Source: Aquificaceae bacterium (GTDB lineage: Bacteria > Aquificota > Aquificia > Aquificales > Aquificaceae). Taken from it: a DNA stretch of 5,411 nucleotides. Shown piece after piece: positions 1-5,152 of the stretch (position 1 is the first letter of the stretch; each line of letters opens with the position of its first letter). A program made the position numbers and the translations under genes. The stretch is from NCBI GenBank assembly GCA_015487365.1, contig WFPT01000054.1, forward strand, positions 1-5,411, in the 5' to 3' direction. Under the pieces are notes generated by a model. The model did not search any database. It was not told the DNA's origin and saw only the letters and a list, made by a program, of their open reading frames with translations.

Positions 1-1
1 C

Positions 2-1027
2 ACGGGAGCGAGGAGCTGGATATATGTTGAGATGGTAACTTCTCACAAAAAGCTCTGGCTCTTTAAAAGTCTGCTCGCTCAAGGGGTTCTGTATTCGGTG
101 AGGGTTCAAAAGAGAAACGGAAGGTATTACACTTACATTACCTTTGAGGAGCCTCTGCCGGATGTTGAGATAGACTTAGAAAAAGGAGCTATTGGAATAG
201 ACCTGAATGCTTTCCCCTCCCACATAGCTTGGGCGGAAGTAGGAAAGGACGGGAACCTGATTAGCTACGGGGAAATTCCCACACCACACCTTTTTGACGG
301 CAGGAAAACAAAGAGAGATTACTGGGCATGGCAGTATGCCCACCAGCTAATAAAGATCGCTCTTGAGAAGAGGAAGGGGATAGTTCTTGAATATTTGAAA
401 ATCAGAGACAAGGGATACAGAGGAGACTACACGGGGAGAAAGTCAAGGAGAATAAAACACAACTTCTCATACAGGAAGCTGAAAGAAAGGATAGTTCACC
501 TTGCAAGAAGGTACGGGATAGCAGTCAAAGAGGTAAATCCTGCATACACGAGTGTGATAGGGATGCTCAAATACGCTCCTCAATTATCACTTACCAAAAA
601 CATAGCTTCAGCGTGGGTGATAGCGAGGAGAGGTTTAGGGCTGAGAGAGAGGATACCGAGGAACTACAAGGTTTTGATAGAAAGCCCTCAGCGTGAGTCA
701 GGGACGGTGCTTGAGTCAACCGAGGGAAGGAACTCAGGCACTGCGGGTAAGGTCAAAGCCTGCCCGTACAATCCCTGGCGAGTGCTGAGGGTAGCGGTGC
801 TAACTGCGCTCTCCCCTGACCCGCTTAGAGTTCCCAGGTGCGGGTCTCCCTTGAAACCGCTATTGGTTTCAGGGGACGTGGGGAGAACCCTAAAAGGGCG
901 TGAGACCCTGTTACCTGGGGCAGGGTCTATGGGTGTCCAAATGCCGCCTGCCGGGTCTGTGGGCACCCTGAATGGGCGGGGTATAAGTAGCCCGGCACCG
1001 AACCGCACAAGAGTGCAGTTCGGTTAA
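2..1027 (+). CDS. tnpB: TnpB-related protein of an IS200/IS605 element, 5'-partial, with a long C-terminal extension
   Basis: TnpB proteins are RNA-guided, RuvC-type nucleases encoded by IS200/IS605 elements. The frame is open to the window's left edge and the ATG at 32 has no well-placed ribosome site, so the gene starts upstream. Numbering from that ATG, RuvC-I is GIDLN (Asp57), RuvC-II is IVLEYLKI (Glu120), and VNPAYTSVIG (168-177) followed by ASAWVIARRGLG (192-203) is the signature of the TnpB-related subgroup. The usual CxxC zinc finger after the PAYTS-type motif is absent. At the RuvC-III position, where canonical TnpB has Asp, I read Asn190. The recognisable domain ends near residue 215. 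The last ~115 residues are Gly/Pro/Arg-rich and overlap the structured RNA region, ending at a TAA (1025-1027) in the final bases of the element. Whether this tail is a real part of the protein is open. Confidence 0.82.
   Translation, partial: TGARSWIYVEMVTSHKKLWLFKSLLAQGVLYSVRVQKRNGRYYTYITFEEPLPDVEIDLEKGAIGIDLNAFPSHIAWAEVGKDGNLISYGEIPTPHLFDGRKTKRDYWAWQYAHQLIKIALEKRKGIVLEYLKIRDKGYRGDYTGRKSRRIKHNFSYRKLKERIVHLARRYGIAVKEVNPAYTSVIGMLKYAPQLSLTKNIASAWVIARRGLGLRERIPRNYKVLIESPQRESGTVLESTEGRNSGTAGKVKACPYNPWRVLRVAVLTALSPDPLRVPRCGSPLKPLLVSGDVGRTLKGRETLLPGAGSMGVQMPPAGSVGTLNGRGISSPAPNRTRVQFG
842..1027 (+). ncRNA. Putative omegaRNA (reRNA) scaffold of the tnpB element
   Basis: In IS200/IS605 elements the guide RNA scaffold overlaps the 3' end of tnpB and runs to the right end. 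Strong helices here are: 847-858 with 865-876 (12 pairs, one G-T); 888-891 with 895-898; 903-910 with 921-928 (8 perfect pairs); P1, 931-938 with 961-968; P2, 944-948 with 975-979 (pseudoknot); P3, 949-955 with 991-997 (7 perfect pairs); and P4, 997-1003 with 1018-1024 plus 1005-1008 with 1013-1016. AAGTAG (985-990) is unpaired and conserved. P1 to P4 recur with compensatory changes in the glnA leader on the other strand, which supports a real RNA. An alternative pairing, 842-850 with 881-890, competes with the first hairpin. The 5' end is not determined. A cis-regulatory leader for gcvPB is the alternative reading. Confidence 0.65.
997..1024 (+). repeat. Right-end subterminal imperfect palindrome of the IS element (helix P4)
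   Basis: ACCGAAC (997-1003) pairs with GTTCGGT (1018-1024). After one C/A mismatch, GCAC (1005-1008) pairs with GTGC (1013-1016) around an AAGA loop. In IS200/IS605 elements such a hairpin near the right end is recognised as single-stranded DNA by TnpA. In the transcript it would be the last helix of the omegaRNA, directly before the guide. TTAA follows at 1024-1027 and may include the cleavage site. No tnpA is visible here, so mobility cannot be judged. Confidence 0.65.
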
Positions 1028-1047
1028 CCAGGTTATGCTCTGATGGA
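1028..1047 (+). other. Predicted guide segment adjoining the element's right end
   Basis: TnpB guides are encoded by the flanking DNA immediately 3' of the element's right end, usually about 16-20 bases. If the element ends after TTAA at 1027, the guide begins CCAGGTTATGCTCTG and runs over the gcvPB start. It would therefore address the restored, element-free gcvPB site. Both the boundary and the length are inferred. Confidence 0.35.
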
Positions 1048-2434
1048 AAACCTTTTCCCAGAGGACGTAAGGAAGTTAAAGCCAGAGGAAGTTTTACCCA
1101 AGGAGCTTTTAAGGGAGGACTTACCCTTTTTAGGAGAATCTGAGCTGGAAGTGGTTAGGTACTTTACCAGACTTTCTCAAAAGAACTTTTCCGTAGATAG
1201 CCACTTTTACCCCTTAGGCTCTTGCAGTATGAAGTATAACCCTAGGATAAACGAGGAGGTTTCCAACTACCGAGGATTTTTAAACTCCCACCCCCTGTGC
1301 GATGAAGGTTTCGTTCAGGGCTGTTTAAAGGTTATGTTCCTGTTGCAGGAGCTATTAAAGGAGCTTGGTGGATTTAAGGGGGTAAGTCTCCAACCCATGG
1401 CGGGGGCCCAAGGGGAGCTAACGGGCCTTTTGATGATAAAAAAATTCCACAGGTTAAAAAGGAGTGGTAAAGATGTAGTCCTCATACCAGATACAGCCCA
1501 CGGGACAAACCCTGCCTCAGCCTCCATGGTGGGCTTTAAGGTCTTGGTGGTAAAGAGTAACAAGGAGGGGGAGATGGACTTTGACGACTTTATGAGGAAG
1601 CTGGACGATAGGGTAGCCTGCCTTATGATAACAAACCCTAACACTCTTGGAATATTTGAAAGGAGGATAGGGGAGGTAGCGGAGGAGCTCCATAAGAAAG
1701 GAGCACTCCTTTACATGGACGGGGCAAACTTTAACGCCCTCGTAGGTAGGTTTAGACCCGGAGATTGGGGGGTGGACGTTATGCACTTCAACCTCCACAA
1801 AACCTTTTCAACACCCCATGGGGGAGGGGGACCTGGGGCTGGACCCGTTGGAGTTTCCCAAAAACTTTTGGACTTTTTACCCGTCCCACTCGTAGCCTTT
1901 GACGGTAAGAGGTATTACCTAAACTACAAGGTTAAGCACAGCGTAGGGAGACTATCAACCTTTTACGGAAACTTTTTAGTCTTTGTTAAGGCCTTGGCCT
2001 ACCTTTTAAGGTTAGGTGACAGTATAAAGGATGTATCCACTTTTAGCGTTTTAAAGGCAAGGTATTTAAGGGAGCTCTTAAAGGGAGTATTGAAGGACCC
2101 TTTCCCAAACTCTCCCACCATGCACGAGTTCGTCTTGTCCGCGGCTCCCCTATTAAAGTATGGGGTTAGGGCCTTGGACTTGGCAAAGGGTTTGCTGGAT
2201 AAAGGTTTTCACGCACCCACCATCTACTTTCCCCTAATCGTAAGGGAAAGCCTTATGATAGAGCCTACGGAAACGGAAACCTTTAAAACTTTAAGGGAGT
2301 TTGCAAAGGCTTTAAAGGAGTTGGTGGAGCTGGCAAAGAGAGAGCCCAAGAAGTTGAAGGAGCTTCCAAAGAATACACCCGTAGGTAGGGTGGATGAGGT
2401 AAAGGCAAACAGACAGCTCGTAGTCAGAGACTAA
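1043..2434 (+). CDS. gcvPB: Glycine dehydrogenase (decarboxylating) subunit 2, P-protein beta subunit; 5' end probably truncated by the IS element
   Basis: This is the PLP-binding half of the split P-protein. With GcvPA it decarboxylates glycine and passes the aminomethyl group to the lipoyl arm of GcvH in the cytoplasmic glycine cleavage system. Family landmarks are present in order: FYPLGSCSMKYNP (55-67), HGTNPASA (153-160), MDGANFNALVGR (225-236), the PLP lysine Lys253 in LHKTFSTPHGGGGPG, and IEPTETET (406-413). The length, 463 residues, is a little short. Homologues as I recall them begin with about 10-20 more residues of the type FEKS-xGR-xGY-xLP. Reading upstream of the ATG in frame gives G-Y-A-L, which fits that motif, and then the element's TAA at 1025-1027. 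The present start has only a weak AGG (1030-1032) as ribosome site, so expression may depend on read-through or coupling from tnpB. Its 3' end faces the P460 gene with 3 bases between stops. Confidence 0.95.
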   Translation: MENLFPEDVRKLKPEEVLPKELLREDLPFLGESELEVVRYFTRLSQKNFSVDSHFYPLGSCSMKYNPRINEEVSNYRGFLNSHPLCDEGFVQGCLKVMFLLQELLKELGGFKGVSLQPMAGAQGELTGLLMIKKFHRLKRSGKDVVLIPDTAHGTNPASASMVGFKVLVVKSNKEGEMDFDDFMRKLDDRVACLMITNPNTLGIFERRIGEVAEELHKKGALLYMDGANFNALVGRFRPGDWGVDVMHFNLHKTFSTPHGGGGPGAGPVGVSQKLLDFLPVPLVAFDGKRYYLNYKVKHSVGRLSTFYGNFLVFVKALAYLLRLGDSIKDVSTFSVLKARYLRELLKGVLKDPFPNSPTMHEFVLSAAPLLKYGVRALDLAKGLLDKGFHAPTIYFPLIVRESLMIEPTETETFKTLREFAKALKELVELAKREPKKLKELPKNTPVGRVDEVKANRQLVVRD

Positions 2435-2437
2435 AAG

Positions 2438-2862
2438 TTACTTTGTCCAAACCGAAAAGACGTAATCCTTTTCCTTTGCACTCGCATGGCATGAAAAGCA
2501 ATCCTTTACCATATTTTTTACTAAACTCCTACCCTTTGAATCGTATGCAAAGAATCCCCAACCACCGGTGGATTTATACTTTTTACTATTTTTTACCATA
2601 AAGGCTTCAAACCTCTTCTTACCTTCAACAAAGGCCGTCCCTTTATTGACCGGAACATGCTCGTAAAAGACTATGGCTATAACCGTCCCGTCTGGAAACT
2701 TCCTTCTTCCGTTAATTTTTATAGTTTTTAAGCCTTTTTTATTAACGTAAACGTGGTGAATGCCCCAAAAGTCCTTGTAGAGGGGATGCCTTTCATCCTA
2801 TCAACACCAAAGGTTAAAGCCCCCAAAGACCCCAGTATTATTAAAAATTTCAGTCCTTTCAT
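2438..2862 (-). pseudogene. Cytochrome P460-family periplasmic haem protein, interrupted by a frameshift
   Basis: On the minus strand an ATG at 2862 follows a strong AAGGAGGT (2876-2869, 6-base spacing) and encodes a signal peptide, MKGLKFLIILGSLGALTFG. That frame stops after 44 codons (TAA at 2730-2728). From 2788 another frame is open for 116 codons to TAA at 2440-2438. It reads HPLYKDFWGIHHVYVN, FPDGTVIAIVFYEHVP, TGGWGFFAYDSKG and the haem site CFSCH (2500-2486), all typical of the cytochrome P460/c'-beta family. One extra base at about 2789-2790 (for example GG to GGG) would join the frames into a 141-residue exported c-type haem protein. P460 relatives oxidise hydroxylamine or bind NO, but the substrate here cannot be told. 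The rest of the frame is intact, so the lesion is either very recent or a sequencing error. It is the third gene of the glnA operon, and its ribosome site overlaps the stop of the DUF3108 gene. Confidence 0.8.
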
Positions 2863-2874
2863 CCTTTTACCTCC

Positions 2875-3597
2875 TTAATATAAAAGATAGTCCAAGAGTG
2901 TTTCCCTATCACCCTTTACCTCATCCAAAACCGCCACAACCGAGCCCACATTAAACTCTACCTCCATCTTTATTGGGTATAGAAATCTTTGGTCCAGGTA
3001 AAGCTTCCAAGCTCCCCTCGGTTTTAAAAAAGACTCAGTTTTTATATTAACCTTTACCTCCACTACGTAAGTTTTGTAGAGTTTATCCCCTAAAATTATC
3101 CACCTTTTACCTAAAACTTTATAGGGCATTTGGTATGCTCTCCCCCCATAAAATAACTTTAAAATACCCCTTTCCTTACCTAAAACGCAAGAGTAAAGCT
3201 TTAAGGAAGCAGAATAAGGGTCTAAATATCCCTTTAATTTCTTAGTGTAGGCCTTAACCTTCTTACCTATCTTTTCATAAACTTCAACCCTCCCTTTTTT
3301 AAAGACATACCTCCTTACACCCCTAAACCTTCCCTCCCTTTGCTTAAAGAAGAAGACCTTTGGGACCAATCCCCTGTAAATTAAAGAATAACCCTCATCC
3401 TCCACCCTCTTTACCAAGGAAACTAAACCTACGGTCTTTGCAATACTCTTAATAAAAAGGTAATCCCCTATCCTTTCATACTCTATGCAAGTCTTTGCCA
3501 CGGGTAGGAGGAGATAATAACCCTTGTAACATAGTTTTAAGCTTTGGGAAAAGAGGAGGAGGGGGGCAAGGAGCCCCCACAAAAAATTAAATGTCAA
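2875..3597 (-). CDS. DUF3108-like exported protein of unknown function
   Basis: I recognise the general pattern of the DUF3108 family: an N-terminal hydrophobic export segment ([13 protein letters not shown]), a [16 protein letters not shown] stretch, [13 protein letters not shown], and the C-terminal [18 protein letters not shown] and GSVVAVL motifs of a mainly beta fold. These proteins are predicted to sit in the periplasm or envelope; no biochemical role is established that I can cite. The start is uncertain. The frame opens at TTG 3609, only 1 base after AAGGAG (3616-3611), while TTG 3597 gives a 13-base spacing and TTG 3582 would start at the hydrophobic segment. I chose 3597. Every candidate but 3582 overlaps the end of glnA, so translation is probably coupled to glnA. 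The stop TAA (2877-2875) overlaps the ribosome site of the next gene. Confidence 0.7.
   Translation of the reverse strand: MTFNFLWGLLAPLLLFSQSLKLCYKGYYLLLPVAKTCIEYERIGDYLFIKSIAKTVGLVSLVKRVEDEGYSLIYRGLVPKVFFFKQREGRFRGVRRYVFKKGRVEVYEKIGKKVKAYTKKLKGYLDPYSASLKLYSCVLGKERGILKLFYGGRAYQMPYKVLGKRWIILGDKLYKTYVVEVKVNIKTESFLKPRGAWKLYLDQRFLYPIKMEVEFNVGSVVAVLDEVKGDRETLLDYLLY
3562..3578 (-). terminator. GC-rich hairpin directly after the glnA stop; possible weak terminator or attenuator
   Basis: On the minus strand GGGGGC (3578-3573) pairs with GCCCCC (3567-3562) around a TCCTT loop, 8 bases after the glnA stop. The following bases are pyrimidine-rich (CTCCTCCTCTTTTCC) but lack a clean T run, so full termination is doubtful. 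The hairpin lies inside the export-signal coding region of the DUF3108 gene and could reduce transcription of the two downstream genes or shield its start. Confidence 0.3.
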
Positions 3598-4996
3598 AGT
3601 ATAGCTCAAACTCCTTAGGGTGAGGGATGAACCTTATTTCGTCAATTTCAGCCCTCTTGCTCTCTATCCATAGCTCTATGAACTCCTCCGACATCACCCC
3701 ACCTTTTAGGAGGAACTCGTAATCCTTTTCAAGGGCCTTTAATGCCTCTTCCAAAGAGCCGGGAAGTTGGGGTATCCCTTCAAGCTCTTCGGGGGGTAGG
3801 GAGTATATGTCCTTGTCAAAGGGCTCCCCTGGGTCTATTTGGTTTTCAATACCGTCTATTGCAGCCATAAGGAGTGCGGTAAAGGCCAAGTAGGGGTTTG
3901 AAGTGGCATCGGGGAACCTTACCTCAATCCTCTTTGCCTTGGGAGAAGGAGAATACATAGGTATCCTTATGGCAGCGGAGCGGTTCCTCGCAGAGTATGC
4001 CAACCTCACGGGTGCCTCATAACCGGGAACTAACCTGTGGTAGGAGTTTATGGTGGGATTGGTAAAGGCGGCAATAGCGGGTGCGTGCTTTAATATACCA
4101 CCTATTGCATAAAGGGCGGTCTTTGAAAGGCCCGCGTATTCATTCCCCGCAAAGAGGTTTTCACCATCCTTCCATATGGAAAAGTGGGTGTGCATTCCTG
4201 AGCCGTTGTCGTTGGGTAGGACCTTTGCCATGAAGGTTGCAAACTTACCGTATTTTGCTGCCGTATTCCTTACCACATACTTGTAGATGAAGAGCTTGTC
4301 CGCCTGAGAAGTTAAGGTATCATACCTTATGTCTATCTCCCCCTGACCCGCAGTCCCAACCTCGTGGTGATGGACTTCTACGGTAATACCTATCTTCCTC
4401 ATAATGGAAACCATCTCATTCCTTATGTCCTGCATCTTATCCAGGGGTGGAGTTGGGAAGTATCCCCTCTTGTAAGGGACCTTATAACCGGAGCTGGCAA
4501 TCTCCCTGTTCCACCAACCCTCCTCTGAATCTATCCTCCAAAAGGCCTGGTAGGGATAAACTCCAAACTCCACTGAGTCAAATATGTAAAACTCCGCTTC
4601 GGGTCCAAAGTATGCGGTATCCCCTATCCCCGTTTGCTTTAAGTATTGCTCCGCCCTTTGGGCTATTCCCCTCGTATCCCTCTTATACCTTTCCTTGGTT
4701 ACGGGGTCGTAGATGTCGCAAATCATAACCAGGGTCTTTTCCTCAAAGAAGGGGTCTATGAAGGCCGTTGAAGGGTCAGGTATTGCAATCATATCGGACT
4801 CGTTTATGGCCTGCCATCCCCTTATGGAAGAACCGTCAAAGCCTATCCCCTCCTCAAAAGCCTCCTCGTTGAGCTCTTCCGCGGGTAGGGTCATGTGTTG
4901 CCACTGGCCGAAGGGGTCGGAAAACCTCAAATCCACATACTGAACACCCTCCCTTTCAATGAGGCTCAAAACCTCCTTGGGGCTGTACTTGGGCAT
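3587..4996 (-). CDS. glnA: Glutamine synthetase type I (GSI-beta)
   Basis: It makes glutamine from glutamate, ammonia and ATP as a cytoplasmic dodecamer and is the main entry point of ammonia. At 469 residues it is full length and collinear with enteric GlnA. Landmarks: FDGSSIRGW (53-61), metal ligands Glu133 and Glu135 in [10 protein letters not shown], Glu212 and Glu220 in [19 protein letters not shown] (264-271, with His269), Arg321 and Glu327 in [11 protein letters not shown], Arg339 in NRS, and Glu358. Tyr398 in DIYSLPPEE matches the adenylylation tyrosine of enteric GS, suggesting GlnE-type control. The C-terminus, [13 protein letters not shown], is the family's. The ATG is preceded by AAAGGAG (AGGAG at 5008-5004, 7-base spacing), so the start is secure. 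It leads the operon and carries an unusual structured leader. Confidence 0.98.
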   Translation of the reverse strand: MPKYSPKEVLSLIEREGVQYVDLRFSDPFGQWQHMTLPAEELNEEAFEEGIGFDGSSIRGWQAINESDMIAIPDPSTAFIDPFFEEKTLVMICDIYDPVTKERYKRDTRGIAQRAEQYLKQTGIGDTAYFGPEAEFYIFDSVEFGVYPYQAFWRIDSEEGWWNREIASSGYKVPYKRGYFPTPPLDKMQDIRNEMVSIMRKIGITVEVHHHEVGTAGQGEIDIRYDTLTSQADKLFIYKYVVRNTAAKYGKFATFMAKVLPNDNGSGMHTHFSIWKDGENLFAGNEYAGLSKTALYAIGGILKHAPAIAAFTNPTINSYHRLVPGYEAPVRLAYSARNRSAAIRIPMYSPSPKAKRIEVRFPDATSNPYLAFTALLMAAIDGIENQIDPGEPFDKDIYSLPPEELEGIPQLPGSLEEALKALEKDYEFLLKGGVMSEEFIELWIESKRAEIDEIRFIPHPKEFELYFDI

Positions 4997-5007
4997 AGCT
5001 AAACTCC

Positions 5008-5100
5008 TTTACCGGGACCTTTAAATCCCGGTGCGGGGCTACTTGTATAGCGCCTTTTTAGGCTGGGGATAAACCCCGCAGGCGCTATTTCCCCAGCCCT
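5008..5100 (-). ncRNA. Structured glnA leader RNA homologous to the tnpB-element omegaRNA core
   Basis: Read on the minus strand, helices are: P1, GGCTGGGG (5098-5091) with CCCCAGCC (5068-5061); P2, ATAGCGCC (5088-5081) with GGCGCTAT (5054-5047); P3, TGCGGGG (5080-5074) with CCCCGCA (5038-5032); and P4, ACCGGGA (5032-5026) with TCCCGGT (5017-5011). All are perfect. The order, spacing and unpaired AAGTAG (5044-5039) match 931-1024 on the plus strand, gap-free for 62 bases and about 45 identical, with paired changes in every helix. Similarity ends at GGTWAA (5013-5008), where the glnA ribosome site begins. No tnpB remnant or left end is seen beside it. It may be a stranded or co-opted omegaRNA, or a cis-regulatory RNA. 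A local alternative hairpin, GGGG (5077-5074) with CCCC (5068-5065), would break P1 and P3. Confidence 0.75.
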
Positions 5101-5112
5101 TTGAAGTTGGGT

Positions 5113-5141
5113 TTGACTAACATACATTATGGGATTAATAT
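5113..5141 (+). promoter_or_regulatory. Candidate sigma70-type promoter for the glutamine amidotransferase gene
   Basis: TTGACT (5113-5118) and TAATAT (5136-5141) are 17 bases apart. Transcription would start near 5148, only about 5 bases before the ATG at 5153, so the message would be nearly leaderless. This fits the lack of a ribosome binding site there. The -10 is a 4/6 match, so this is tentative. Confidence 0.35.
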
Positions 5142-5145
5142 TATA
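5140..5145 (-). promoter_or_regulatory. Candidate -10 box of the glnA promoter
   Basis: TATAAT is read on the minus strand, in an AT-rich stretch upstream of the leader RNA. A start near 5133 would give a leader of about 137 bases containing the whole P1-P4 structure. No good -35 is found at the usual distance (AACAAA at 5168-5163), so an activator may be needed. It overlaps the -10 of the divergent promoter. Confidence 0.3.
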
Positions 5146-5152
5146 ACATAAG

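Larger units (their letters stand above)
1..1027 (+). mobile_element. Right-hand part of an IS200/IS605-family (tnpB-type) insertion element
   Basis: The stretch holds the C-terminal half of a TnpB-related protein followed by a structured GC-rich segment ending in an imperfect palindrome (997-1024) and TTAA. That arrangement is typical of the right end of IS200/IS605 elements: a subterminal hairpin, no terminal inverted repeats and no target duplication. The left end, the N-terminal half of tnpB and any tnpA lie outside the window. I place the right boundary at about 1027/1028. Similarity to the second RNA copy near glnA stops there, and from 1028 onward the sequence reads in frame into gcvPB as P-G-Y-A-L-M. 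The boundary is inferred to within a few bases. Confidence 0.72.

Noticed and set aside
923..963. Short direct repeat GGGTCT-x-TGGG at 923-933 and 953-963
   Set aside because: The units are too short, and each falls in a different helix, so chance similarity in GC-rich RNA explains it.
688..1008. Minus-strand open frame of 106 codons opposite the tnpB tail
   Set aside because: It is the complement of the helix-rich RNA region, has no ribosome site and resembles no family; symmetric GC-rich helices readily leave both strands open.
842..1042. Glycine riboswitch upstream of gcvPB
   Set aside because: Neither the tandem aptamer layout nor its conserved core was seen; the structure is a pseudoknotted fold shared with the glnA leader.
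1315..1798. Two minus-strand open frames inside gcvPB
   Set aside because: They are shadows of a well-conserved coding gene, with no initiation signals or recognisable motifs.
4447..4943. Two plus-strand open frames inside glnA
   Set aside because: They are antisense shadows of glnA with no family resemblance.
5065..5077. Local hairpin GGGG-ATAAA-CCCC in the glnA leader
   Set aside because: It is not conserved in the IS copy (the matching bases there cannot pair) and competes with covarying helices P1 and P3, so it is not taken as the main fold.
4997..5112. Known glutamine-responsive glnA RNA motif
   Set aside because: The leader has crossing helices rather than the three-way junction of that motif as I know it, and the conserved bases do not match.
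5061..5112. Sigma54 promoter for glnA
   Set aside because: No GG/GC pair with correct spacing and flanking consensus was found on the minus strand; the G-rich bases there belong to helix P1.
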